Below, piece by piece: positions 18,455-26,745 of a stretch of 64,000 nt of DNA. The position numbers and the translations under genes are program-made. How positions within the stretch are numbered: the first letter of the stretch is position 1; every line of letters begins with the position of its first letter. This DNA is from Streptomyces marincola (lineage in GTDB: Bacteria; Actinomycetota; Actinomycetes; Streptomycetales; Streptomycetaceae): NCBI RefSeq assembly GCF_020410765.1, contig NZ_CP084541.1:2927001-2991000 (forward strand), read 5' to 3'. The notes under the pieces were generated by a model that was not told the DNA's origin, ran no database searches, and saw only the letters and a program-made list of their open reading frames with translations.

Positions 18455-18622
18455 TGTCTCTCCCTTTCTGCTGCTGGGACTCATGTCGGGCATGGACAAG
18501 TCGGAACGGACGGGCCGCGGGAACTCCGGGGCACCTGGCCGGGCCCGCGGCCGGAGCGGAGACCGGGCCGGGCGGCCGGCCGGGCCGAACGGAGCGGCGG
18601 AACGGGCTCCGGCGCCGAACGG

Positions 18623-18670
18623 CCCGGGTCCGGGCGGCCCGCCTGGTGGCAGGGGCCGCCCGGACCTGGG
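18623..18670 (-). terminator. Hairpin between pstS and pstC (attenuator candidate)
   Basis: 18-nt arms (18623-18640 and 18653-18670) pair with one mismatch or wobble around a 12-nt loop, starting 14 nt after the pstS stop. It can act as a partial terminator and 3' stabiliser, which would give more pstS than pstCAB transcript, a known pattern for binding-protein genes. Effect not shown here. Confidence 0.75.
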
Positions 18671-18683
18671 TGCCGGGACGGGG

Positions 18684-19802
18684 TCAGCCGGCGGAGATGG
18701 CGTCCACCGCAGCCTGGAACTCGGTGCGCAGCGCGTCCGACAGCGGCGCGGAGCCGGCGGCACCGGCCGCGGCCTCCTGGCCCTCGGCGCTGATCATGTA
18801 GCCCAGGTACTCGCGGACCAGCTCGGCGGTGTTCTCGTCGTCGTAGGTGGCGCAGGCCATCGCGTAGGACACCAGGACGATCGGGTAGGCGCCGCCCTCG
18901 GTGGTGTCGCGGGCCAGGTCGTAGGCGAAGTCGTACTCGCCGCGGCCCTCGACGCGCTCGGAGACCTCAAGAACGGCGGCGGCGGCCTCGGGCGAGTACG
19001 GGACGAACTCCTCGCCCACGCCCACCGCGACGGTGCCGAGGTCGCCGGCCTGGCTGGCGTCGGCGTAGCCGATGGTGCCCTCGCCGCCGGTGACGGCCTG
19101 CACGACACCGGAGGTGCCCTGCGCGGCCTCGCCACCGCTGACCGGCCAGACGTCACTGACCTCGTGCGGCCAGGCGTCGGGGGCGGTGACCGACAGGTAC
19201 TCGGTGAAGTTCTCGGTGGTGCCCGAGTCGTCGGAGCGGTTGACCGGCGTGATGGCCAGGTCGGGCAGCTCGGCGTCCGGGTTGTCGGCCGCGATGGCCT
19301 CGTCGTTCCAGTTGGTGATCTCCTGGTTGAAGATCCCGGCGATGGTCTGCGGGCTCAGGTTGAGCGAGTCCACGCCCTCGACGTTGAAGATCACTGCGAT
19401 CGGCGAGACGTACACCGGGATCTCGATGACCTCGCCGCAGATCTCCTGCGCGGCGGCCAGTTCGCCCTCTTCCTCGGACAGGTAGGCGTCGGTGCCGCCG
19501 AAGGCGGTGCCGCCCGCGGTGAACTGCTCGCGCCCGGCGCCGGAGCCGCTGGGGTCGTAGTTCACGGTGACGTCGGGGTGCAGCTCGTTGAACCCGGCCT
19601 GCCAGGCGGCCTGGGCGGCCTCCTGCGAGCTGGCGCCCGCACCGGAGATGGTGCCCGAGAGCGACGACTCCTCGCTGGTGCCGCCGTCGCCGCCGGAGCC
19701 GCCGCTGCCGTTGTCGTCCTCGTTGTCGCTGCTGCAAGCCGTGACCAGGGCCAGGGCGGACACCGCGGCTATCGCGGCGGACTTGGCGCGCCAGTTGCGC
19801 AT
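18684..19802 (-). CDS. pstS: Phosphate-binding lipoprotein PstS
   Basis: 372 aa. Lipobox VTAC with Cys23, then a Ser/Gly/Asp-rich linker. The phosphate site elements are visible: SGAGASSQEAA, NYDPSGSGAGREQFTAGGTAFGGTDAYL and NRSDDSGTTENFTEYL. PstS binds orthophosphate outside the membrane and delivers it to PstCA. The ATG has AAGGAG about 8 nt upstream. It is the first gene of the pst unit and follows a three-unit PHO box, so strong PhoP induction under phosphate starvation is expected. Confidence 0.96.
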   Translation of the reverse strand: MRNWRAKSAAIAAVSALALVTACSSDNEDDNGSGGSGGDGGTSEESSLSGTISGAGASSQEAAQAAWQAGFNELHPDVTVNYDPSGSGAGREQFTAGGTAFGGTDAYLSEEEGELAAAQEICGEVIEIPVYVSPIAVIFNVEGVDSLNLSPQTIAGIFNQEITNWNDEAIAADNPDAELPDLAITPVNRSDDSGTTENFTEYLSVTAPDAWPHEVSDVWPVSGGEAAQGTSGVVQAVTGGEGTIGYADASQAGDLGTVAVGVGEEFVPYSPEAAAAVLEVSERVEGRGEYDFAYDLARDTTEGGAYPIVLVSYAMACATYDDENTAELVREYLGYMISAEGQEAAAGAAGSAPLSDALRTEFQAAVDAISAG

Positions 19803-19903
19803 GGACGTTGCTCCTTGTTCATGCCCAGCCGGGCCGGCCGGGTTGTCAATGACTTGAAGGTGTCGAGGAGAACGTAGGAGCGGCCAGCGAAGCAGTGAGG
19901 GCC

Positions 19904-19936
19904 AGTAGGTGAACAGAAAGGTAGAGTTAACAGAAC
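19904..19936 (-). promoter_or_regulatory. PHO box (three 11-nt direct repeat units) upstream of pstS
   Basis: Read on the reverse strand, contiguous 11-mers are GTTCTGTTAAC, TCTACCTTTCT and GTTCACCTACT. The outer units fit the Streptomyces PhoP unit (GTTCAYYYRGC-like, from memory) and lie exactly 22 nt apart; the middle one is degenerate, as is common. It lies 101 nt before the pstS start in the same orientation. The AT-rich stretch around it is unusual for this window. Confidence 0.75.
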
Positions 19937-20123
19937 CGGCCGTTTCACAAAAAGTGCTGGAATCGTTAAGGGATCGGCCTCCCGGGAGATACCCGGCTGC
20001 CGCCGCGTCGCGGCCGGGCGCGGGGCCGGCCGGGCGCGGCGCGGGGCGTGCGCCGGGCCGGCCGCGCCTCGCTGTCAAGCGGGCGTCACCCGGGCGTCGG
20101 CCGGGTTACGGGCGGGTGCCGGG

Positions 20124-20927
20124 TCAGTTCGACGGGGGCACGAGGCGGTAGCCGACGCCGCGCACGGTCTGGATGATCTCCGGGTGGTGCGGGTCGTCGC
20201 CGAGCCGTTCCCGCAGACGCCTAATGTGAACGGTGATGGTGTTGGAACGCCGCGCGCCCTCCCCCCACAGCTCCGCCCTGATCCGGTCCCGCGTGATGAC
20301 CTTCTCGGCGTTGAGCATCAGCAGGTGGAGCAGCTGGAACTCCCGCAGCGGCAGCCGCGCCGTGGGCACGCCGTGCATCCGCACCTCGTAGGTGCTGGGG
20401 TCGAGGGTCAGCGGCCCGCAGACCAGCGGCTGGTCCCAGCCCCGGCTGCCGCGGTCGGCGAGACTGAGCAACTGCGCGACCTCGCGCGGCCGGTAGGGGC
20501 GCGCGACACAGGCGCTCGCGCCGGCGGCGAGCGCGGGGCCGACCTGCGCGGTGTCGTCCGGGCCGACGCCCAGGACGACGGGAATCGACAGACGCCGGCG
20601 GACCAGCCGCAGCACGGTCGCCCCGTCGATCACGGGCAGGTCGGCGGACACGAGCAGCACGTCCGGCTTGCGCAGTCCGGCCTCAAGCAGCGCGGCGGCG
20701 CCGTCGGGGCAATGCACCACCGACACCTGGTACTTGGCGAGCTGGGCGGTCAGGCCCTGCCGGATGCGCTCGTCGGCGTCCGCGAGCAGCACGACCGGGT
20801 CGGAGCCGAGCGGTATGCGGGCCTGCGCGGGCACGGGCGGGTCCACGAGGGCGCCGCCGGCCGGCTCGTCGTCCGCACCGGGCGACTGCCGTCTCGGCGG
20901 CTGCGTCGTGCTCAACCAGGCGCCCAT
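20124..20927 (-). CDS. Atypical OmpR/PhoB-type response regulator with degenerate receiver
   Basis: 267 aa. Residues 44-160 form a CheY-like receiver and residues about 168-265 a winged-helix DNA-binding domain (LPLREFQLLHLLMLNAEKVITRDRIRAELWG, ending TVRGVGYRLVPP). The receiver has lost key residues: the phospho-acceptor Asp position reads Ser94 (LLVSADLP) and the conserved Lys is Arg143 (ARPYRP), so classical phosphorylation is unlikely. No histidine kinase adjoins. ATG 20927 was chosen for the GGGAG about 7 nt upstream. It sits just upstream of pstS and has its own PHO box, so a role in phosphate control is plausible. Confidence 0.88.
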   Translation of the reverse strand: MGAWLSTTQPPRRQSPGADDEPAGGALVDPPVPAQARIPLGSDPVVLLADADERIRQGLTAQLAKYQVSVVHCPDGAAALLEAGLRKPDVLLVSADLPVIDGATVLRLVRRRLSIPVVLGVGPDDTAQVGPALAAGASACVARPYRPREVAQLLSLADRGSRGWDQPLVCGPLTLDPSTYEVRMHGVPTARLPLREFQLLHLLMLNAEKVITRDRIRAELWGEGARRSNTITVHIRRLRERLGDDPHHPEIIQTVRGVGYRLVPPSN

Positions 20928-21127
20928 GGCGCTCTCCCTCGCTGTCGATGTCGGCAGTGAAGAACGCTGTGCGGTCTTCAGACCCGGTCCGCGGCGGTGC
21001 GCGCCACTTCGGACCGTGGTGGAAGTCGTCAGGCCACTCGCCATGGTCCGGGTCCCGGGGGTGCGTGATGTCCGTGTCCGGCAAGGACTTCACCATGTAA
21101 CGAGCTGTGGGTAGCGGGTTGTACGGC

Positions 21128-21149
21128 CTTCGGTGAACCTGCGATGAAC
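21128..21149 (-). promoter_or_regulatory. PHO box (two 11-nt units) upstream of the atypical regulator
   Basis: On the reverse strand two adjacent 11-mers read GTTCATCGCAG and GTTCACCGAAG. Both match the PhoP unit well and the spacing is exact. It lies 200 nt upstream of the regulator start in the matching orientation. PhoP control of this gene is inferred. Confidence 0.7.
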
Positions 21150-21289
21150 AACGGCGTTCCCTCAGGTTCCGCCGGTACGCCCCCACCGGAACCGTGTTCG
21201 CCCGTCGCCGCGCCGATCCGGATCGCGCCGTGCCGCGGGGCGGCGACCGGCGCCGTTTTCCGCCGCAACGCCCCCTGATGCCCCGGCCG

Positions 21290-21450
21290 TTTGCCGCCGC
21301 GGCGCCCGGGCCGTTCCGCGTCGGCGCGCCCGCGTCGTTCCGTATCCGCGCGTCCGGGCCGTTCCGTATCGGCGCTCCCCGGCCGTTCCGCACGCCCCTC
21401 GTCGTTCCACCTCGGCGCCGACCCGGCCGTTCCGTATCGGCGCCGACCCG
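21290..21450. repeat. Imperfect CCGTTCCG-based tandem repeat array
   Basis: Five or more copies of (G/C)CGTTCCG followed by TATC(G/C)GCG or similar recur every 25-40 nt. Similar GAACGG or CCGTTC motifs also fill the gaps at about 3431-3500, 8940-9010, 18485-18620 and 61620-61730. Function unknown; it could be a genus-specific degenerate repeat family. Confidence 0.55.
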
Positions 21451-21513
21451 GGTGCGCCCCGGGGGCACGGGCTCTAGGCTGGGTGCCGGTCGGCTCGACG
21501 CAGGGGCAGTGGC

Positions 21514-22671
21514 GTGGGAATCGAAGGCGAACGACTCGTACTTGACTACCTGAGCCGGGTCGGAGACCTGGCGCACGGGACACAGATGTCGGCCCAGCAG
21601 CGGGCGACGCTGGTGAACGGGCTGCGGGACGAGATCGGCAGGCAGCGTGCCGCCGCCGGTGGCGCGGAGAGCGGCGCGCAGGTGAAGCGGATCCTGGGCC
21701 GGATGGGCCGGCCGGAAGAGGTCGTGGCCGCCGCGGCGGAACGTGACGGCGCGCCGGCCGCGGCACCGCCGCCCGTGCCCGAGCCGCGGCCGTCCGGCGG
21801 CGTGCGCGCGCCCGCGCGCACGCCCCGGCGGGCGCGTTCCGAGCAGCCGCCGGCGCGGGAGGCGGAGTCGGCGCGCCCGGCGCCCGGCCCGTCGGCCGCG
21901 GAACGCGCGCCCGCCGCGCCGCGCCCGCCCGACGGCGCCGCGGACCGGCAGGGCCCCGGGGTGCCGCTCGGCGGCGAGGGGCCGGGCGGCGGGCTCGGCC
22001 CCGGCGGCGGTGGATTCGGTGGCACGCCAACTGGCGGCCTCGCAGGCGGCGGTGGCCTCGGCGGCGGGCTGCTCGACAAGGAGTCTGACGGGCCATCGGA
22101 ACGTCAGGAGCCGTGGCCGGACGGCCAGATCGGCCGGTTCTTCGGCGGCATCGAGATCCCCGAGATGCTGCGGGCCCCGGCCGCGCCGCCCGACGCGGAC
22201 CCCGGGGACGCGCTCGATCCCGAGGCCGCCGCCGAGGCCGAGAAGGCGGTGCGCGAAGCCGTGCCCGACCCCGCGGTGCCGCGCCGGCGCCGGTGGGCCC
22301 GGGCCGCGCTCACCGGCCGGCGCGTGGGCGGCCCGGTCGAGTACCTGGCCGCGCTGCTGCTCGTGGCGGGCACCGTGGCCGGCGAGATCGTGGTGCTCGG
22401 CCTCGGCTGGCTGGCCGCCTACTGGTCGCCCCGGCTGAGCCGCAGGCTCGCGCAGTGGGCCACGTTCGGCATGCCTGCCGTGGTCGTCGGCGGTTATCTG
22501 CTGTGGCTGTTCGGCCGCTCCGCCGGGTACTGGGGCGGGCCGCTCGCGGACGGGGACATGGAGGCCGCGTTCGCTGACCACTGGCCGTGGCTGCTGCGCG
22601 GCGCCGCTCTGGCCAGCGCGGCGTTCCTGCTCTATCGCGCGCGCCGTCCGCGCCCGGCGGCCGAGGGCTGA
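21514..22671 (+). CDS. Membrane protein with HAAS-like N-terminal domain
   Basis: 385 aa. Residues 1-85 form a helical domain (LDYLSRVGDLAH, RATLVNGLRDEIGRQ, VKRILGRMGRPEEVVAAA) resembling the HAAS/DUF1700-type domains found in small signalling membrane proteins. A 130-residue Pro/Gly/Ala-rich linker follows, then three transmembrane helices (about residues 270-380). GTG 21514 has GGGG upstream and a -10-like TAGGCT 34 nt away. Function unknown. It may act as a membrane-anchored signalling or scaffolding protein. Confidence 0.75.
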   Translation: MGIEGERLVLDYLSRVGDLAHGTQMSAQQRATLVNGLRDEIGRQRAAAGGAESGAQVKRILGRMGRPEEVVAAAAERDGAPAAAPPPVPEPRPSGGVRAPARTPRRARSEQPPAREAESARPAPGPSAAERAPAAPRPPDGAADRQGPGVPLGGEGPGGGLGPGGGGFGGTPTGGLAGGGGLGGGLLDKESDGPSERQEPWPDGQIGRFFGGIEIPEMLRAPAAPPDADPGDALDPEAAAEAEKAVREAVPDPAVPRRRRWARAALTGRRVGGPVEYLAALLLVAGTVAGEIVVLGLGWLAAYWSPRLSRRLAQWATFGMPAVVVGGYLLWLFGRSAGYWGGPLADGDMEAAFADHWPWLLRGAALASAAFLLYRARRPRPAAEG

Positions 22672-22797
22672 GCGGGGCGCGTGGCGAGCCGCCGCGCGCC
22701 GAGACGGTCTGACGGGGCCGGGGCGCGAGGACCCGGACGGGTGCCGGGCGCGAGGACCCGGACGGCGAAGCGGCGTTCACCGGCTCCGCCGTCCCGT

Positions 22798-23037
22798 TCA
22801 CCCGGCCCGGCCTGGCCCCGGGGCCAGCCGGTCGAACCGCCCGGCCTTCACCTCCCGCAGCAGCGCGGCCAGGCGGGCACCGCTCGTGGTCAGCACGGCG
22901 CACGGCGCGTCGGACTCCCGCAGCAGCAGCCCGCCGCCGCGGCCGGCCGCTCTGCCCAGTTCCAGGCAGTTGTCCCCGGTGCCGCCGGAGAAGGAGGAGC
23001 GCTGCCAGCGCGTGCCGGCGACGGTCGGGGTCCGCAT
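22798..23037 (-). CDS. DUF397-domain protein, partner of the XRE regulator
   Basis: 79 aa. It has the DUF397 hallmark near the start (WQRSSFSGGTGDNCLELG), then LLLRESDAP and a C-terminal WxxF-like region replaced here by LAALLREVKAGRFDRL. It starts 11 nt after the upstream XRE gene, so the pair is co-transcribed. Such XRE/DUF397 pairs (Scr1/WhiJ-BldB-like context) are numerous in streptomycetes and affect development; the DUF397 partner is thought to act with or against the regulator. Confidence 0.88.
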   Translation of the reverse strand: MRTPTVAGTRWQRSSFSGGTGDNCLELGRAAGRGGGLLLRESDAPCAVLTTSGARLAALLREVKAGRFDRLAPGPGRAG

Positions 23038-23048
23038 CGTCCGACTCC

Positions 23049-23903
23049 TCACAGTTCCCGCGCGATGTGGTGGATGAGCTGCCGGGACTCGTCGGCGTCC
23101 AGGGACACCTTGCGGGCCCGCGCGAAGAACGCGCGGTAGGCCAGCACGTCGGCCTCCGCGTCCAGGAATCCGCCGCCGAACGGGGTGTCGATCTGTATGG
23201 TGTCCAGCTGCGGTACGACGCCGGTGGCGTACAGGACGGGCTGGACGGCCTCGAAGAAGTCCTCGTTCGTGAAGGGCACCACGCGGACCGTGATCGCGGG
23301 CCGTTCCGAGGCGGCCATCAGGTATTCGAGCTGCCGCCGTACGACGGCGCGACCGCCGAACCGCATCCGCAGGGCGGCCTCGTGGATGAAGACGTCGAAC
23401 GGCGGCGGGTTCTCGCGTTCGAGCACGACCTTGCGCCGCATGCGGAACTCGGTGCGGGTCTCGACCTCCTCGGGCGGCAGCTCGATGACGTTGCCGCGGA
23501 ACAGGGCGCGGGCGTAGTCCGCGATCTGGAGCAGACCCGGCACGGTCACGGTCTGCATGATCTGCATGCCGACGAGGTGGTGCTCCAGCTCGGCGACGTT
23601 CAGCGGGCCAGGGGCAACAATGCCACGGTACTCGTCCCACCAGAACTGGCCGCGGTGCTCGCGCGCGATGGCGCACAGGGAGTCGAGCAGCGCCTGATCG
23701 GAACAGGAGTAGAAGGTTGCCAGCTTCCGGATGCGCTCCTCGCTGACGCCGATGCGGCCGGACTCTATGTGGCTGATCTTGCCCTGGTCGGTCCCCAGCA
23801 TGCCGGCGGCTTCCCGGGCCGTCCGGCCGGCCCGCTCCCGCAGCTTCCTCAACTCCGCACCCAGGCGCGCCTGTCGAGCGGTCGGATTCTCCCTCGGCGG
23901 CAT
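23049..23903 (-). CDS. XRE-family regulator with DUF5753/Scr1-type domain
   Basis: 284 aa. The N-terminal helix-turn-helix spans about residues 12-70 (LGAELRKLRERAGRTAREAAGMLGTDQGKISHIESGR). The remaining 200 residues form the DUF5753 domain, with EYRGIVAPGPLNVAELEHHLVGMQ, TVTVPGLLQIADYARALF and VVPFTNEDFFEA. It probably represses or activates local genes and works with the DUF397 protein 11 nt downstream. One of many paralogues expected in a streptomycete genome; the ligand or partner is not known. Confidence 0.92.
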   Translation of the reverse strand: MPPRENPTARQARLGAELRKLRERAGRTAREAAGMLGTDQGKISHIESGRIGVSEERIRKLATFYSCSDQALLDSLCAIAREHRGQFWWDEYRGIVAPGPLNVAELEHHLVGMQIMQTVTVPGLLQIADYARALFRGNVIELPPEEVETRTEFRMRRKVVLERENPPPFDVFIHEAALRMRFGGRAVVRRQLEYLMAASERPAITVRVVPFTNEDFFEAVQPVLYATGVVPQLDTIQIDTPFGGGFLDAEADVLAYRAFFARARKVSLDADESRQLIHHIAREL

Positions 23904-24156
23904 CGTGTCTCCCGGTCCTTCCGTTGGCTGCCTGACGAGTCTGCCGCCCCCTCACCCCTTGAGTCCACTCGCCTACGCGTTCAACTGATCGCACATATGC
24001 CACGGTGCAACGATGCCCCTGAACGTGTTCCCCCCGCAGGAGATGGGGACCGGAGGCGCGGGCCGCGCTTCGGGCGCCGACGACGCGAGCCGGTGTCCGC
24101 CGGCATCCCGTGGCGTCCCGTGCGTGGCGCGCCCTCCTGCCGCTACCGTTGGTCGG

Positions 24157-26700
24157 ATGACCGCCACCAGCCCCCGTACCCTCGCCGACGAGCTGCGCTC
24201 CCGCTCCGACGCGGAGCTGGCCGGGCTGCTGCGCGCCCGGGCCGACCTGCTCTCGCCGCTGCCCGGTGACCTCTCGCAGCTGGCCACGCGCGCGGGCGCC
24301 CGTGCCTCGGTGCTGCGCGCGCTCGACCGGCTCGACACCTTCGCCCTCCAGACCGCGGAGGCGCTGGCCATCGCCCCGCAGCCCTGCCCGTACCCCGTTC
24401 TGGCCGCACTGTTGCCGGGCGGGGAGAAGCAATTGCCCGGCGCACTCGCCGCGCTGCGCGCCCGCGCACTGCTCTGGGGCAGGCCCGAGGCCCTGCGCCT
24501 GGTCCGCACGGCCCAGGAACTGCTCGCGCCGACCGCCGCCCGGCCCAGCGGCACCGGCCTCGGCCCCGCCCTCGCGGAGACCGCGGCCGGCATCTCGCCC
24601 AGCCGCATGCAGGACCTGCTGGCCGGCACCGGGCTGCCGCCGACGCACGACCCGGTGAGCGCCCTGACGGCTCTCACCGACCTGTTCACCGACCCGGAGC
24701 GGCTGACGGCCCTGCTGGCCGAGGCCCCGGACCCCGCACTCGCGGTGCTGGAGCGGCTGGCCTGGGGCCCGCCCTACGGCGAGGTCTCCGCACGGCCGGG
24801 GCCGCACCTGCGCTGGCTGATCGACCGCGCCCTGCTGATGCCGACCGCGCCGGGCACGGTCGTGCTGCCCCGCGAGGTCGCCCTGTACCTGCGCGGCGGC
24901 CGGGCGCACCGGGAGCTGCGCCCCGACCCGCCCGAGCTGCTGCCGCGCGCGACGTTCGAACCGGACGCCGTGGACGCCGCGGCGGCCGGCGCGGCCGGCG
25001 CCGCGCTCGTGCTGGTCGAGGAACTGCTGACCGCGTGGGAGCACCAAGCGCCCCCTGTGCTCCGGGCCGGCGGCCTCGGCGCCCGCGACCTCAAACGTCT
25101 CGCCGTCGCCCTCGACACCTCGGAACCCGACGCCGCCTTCTGGCTCGAACTCGTCTTCGGCGCCGGGCTGCTCGCCTCGGACGGGGCGGCGGACGAACGG
25201 TTCGCGCCCACCCCCGCGTACGACACCTGGTGCCGCCGGCCGCCCGAGGAACGCTGGCTGCACCTGGTCACCGCGTGGCTCGCCGGCACCCGCGTGCCGG
25301 GGCTCGTCGGCACCCGCGACGGCAAGGGCAGGCTGCTCACCGCGCTCGGGCCCGGCCTCGACCGCGGCCCCGCGGCCGAGCTGCGGCTGGCCACGCTGCG
25401 GCTGCTCGCGGACGTTCCGCCCGGCCACGCCCCGGATCCCGCCGCCGTGCGACGGCGCATCGACTGGGAGCTGCCGCGCCGACTGGCCGACGAGACGCGC
25501 GGGGAGCTGTGCGCGGCGGCGCTCGCCGAGGCGGAGCTGCTGGGCGTGACCGGGCGGGGCGCCCTCGCCTCGTTCACGCGCCCGCTGCTGCCCCACGCGC
25601 CGGAGGGCGCCACCCCGCCGTGCGTCGGCGCCGGGAGCGCGAACGGCACCAGGGGCGGGGAGGAGGCCGGGAACGGCCGCGGCGGTGAGCCCGGTGACGG
25701 TGCCGGGGCCGATGTCGGGGCCGATGCCGGGCACGTGCTCGGCGACCTCCCCGGCCGGGCGGAACGGGAGGCCGCCGCGGCGCTCCTCGCCGCCCACCTC
25801 CCGGCGCCCGTCGACCACGTGCTGGTGCAGGCCGACCTGACGGCCGTGGCCCCCGGCCCGCTGGACCGCGAGCTGCGGCAGGCGATGGCCCTGGCCGCCG
25901 ACGTGGAGTCCAAGGGGGTGGCCACCGTCTACCGGTTCACACCCGCCTCGGTGCGCCGCGCGCTGGACGCGGGCTGGACGGCCGAGGAACTGCACGCGTT
26001 CGTCGCCTCGCGGTCCGCGACCCCCGTGCCCCAGCCTCTCACCTACCTGATCGACGACGTGGCCAGGCGGCACGGCCGGCTGCGGGTCGGCGCCGCGGGC
26101 AGCTACGTGCGGTGCGAGGACGAGTCGCTGCTCACCCAGCTGCTCGCCGACCGCCGCGCCGAGGGGCTGCGGCTGACCCGGCTCGCCCCGACCGTGGTGG
26201 TCTCGGCGGCGCCGCCCGACGCCCTGCTCGCCGGGCTGCGCGACCTCGGGTTCGCGCCCGCCGCGGAGACGGCGGAGGGCGCGGTGGTCGCCCTGCGCGC
26301 GCAACCGAGGCGCACGCCCCCTCGCTCGGCTCCCGAGCCCGCGCCCGACACCCCGCCGCGTGCCGACGACGCGCTTCTCGCCGCCGCCGTGCGCGCCATC
26401 CGCGCCGGCGACCACGCCGCGACGGGCGCCGCACGCGCACCAGCCGCCGCACGCGTGCCGGAGGCCACGGGCCCGCCGCCGCGCACGCCGGCGGACGCGA
26501 CGTTGCGGACGTTGCGCGCGGCGGCGCGTTCCGGCGGTCTTGTCAGGATCGGCTACGTGGGCGCGGACGGCCTCGCGGCCCACCGCGTCGTGTCGCCGGT
26601 GCGGGTGGAGGGGGGCTTCGTCACCGCGTTCGACCACACCGCGGACGAGGTGCGCACCTACCCCCTGCACCGCATCACCGGCAGCGCGGACACCGGCTGA
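24157..26700 (+). CDS. Helicase-associated (XPB/Ssl2-like partner) protein
   Basis: 847 aa. It lacks helicase motifs. The N-terminal third is helical (winged-helix-like repeats starting LADELRSRSDAELAGLLRARADL), the middle contains an AHLPAPVDHVLVQADLTAVAPGPL segment, and the C-terminus (about residues 785-847) is a WYL-like small domain (VRIGYVGADGLAAHRVVSPVRVEGG). This matches the actinobacterial family annotated as helicase C-terminal or helicase-associated, usually next to the XPB helicase. Here XPB lies 3.9 kb downstream. TACCGT at 24144-24149 lies 7 nt before the ATG, suggesting a leaderless mRNA. A 100-residue insertion around residue 500 is Gly/Ala-rich and probably flexible. Confidence 0.85.
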   Translation: MTATSPRTLADELRSRSDAELAGLLRARADLLSPLPGDLSQLATRAGARASVLRALDRLDTFALQTAEALAIAPQPCPYPVLAALLPGGEKQLPGALAALRARALLWGRPEALRLVRTAQELLAPTAARPSGTGLGPALAETAAGISPSRMQDLLAGTGLPPTHDPVSALTALTDLFTDPERLTALLAEAPDPALAVLERLAWGPPYGEVSARPGPHLRWLIDRALLMPTAPGTVVLPREVALYLRGGRAHRELRPDPPELLPRATFEPDAVDAAAAGAAGAALVLVEELLTAWEHQAPPVLRAGGLGARDLKRLAVALDTSEPDAAFWLELVFGAGLLASDGAADERFAPTPAYDTWCRRPPEERWLHLVTAWLAGTRVPGLVGTRDGKGRLLTALGPGLDRGPAAELRLATLRLLADVPPGHAPDPAAVRRRIDWELPRRLADETRGELCAAALAEAELLGVTGRGALASFTRPLLPHAPEGATPPCVGAGSANGTRGGEEAGNGRGGEPGDGAGADVGADAGHVLGDLPGRAEREAAAALLAAHLPAPVDHVLVQADLTAVAPGPLDRELRQAMALAADVESKGVATVYRFTPASVRRALDAGWTAEELHAFVASRSATPVPQPLTYLIDDVARRHGRLRVGAAGSYVRCEDESLLTQLLADRRAEGLRLTRLAPTVVVSAAPPDALLAGLRDLGFAPAAETAEGAVVALRAQPRRTPPRSAPEPAPDTPPRADDALLAAAVRAIRAGDHAATGAARAPAAARVPEATGPPPRTPADATLRTLRAAARSGGLVRIGYVGADGLAAHRVVSPVRVEGGFVTAFDHTADEVRTYPLHRITGSADTG

Positions 26701-26745
26701 CCCGTCCGGGGGCCCGGTCGCTACGCTGCCGGGAGGAGGCGCGAC

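Larger units (their letters stand above)
20928..21513. other. 586-bp divergent intergenic region with repeats
   Basis: It separates the atypical regulator from the membrane-protein gene. It contains the PHO box at 21128-21149 and, from about 21290 to 21450, an array of imperfect units built on CCGTTCCG followed by TATCGGCG-like sequence. TAGGCT at 21475-21480 is a likely -10 for the rightward gene. No protein-coding gene is convincing here. Confidence 0.55.
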
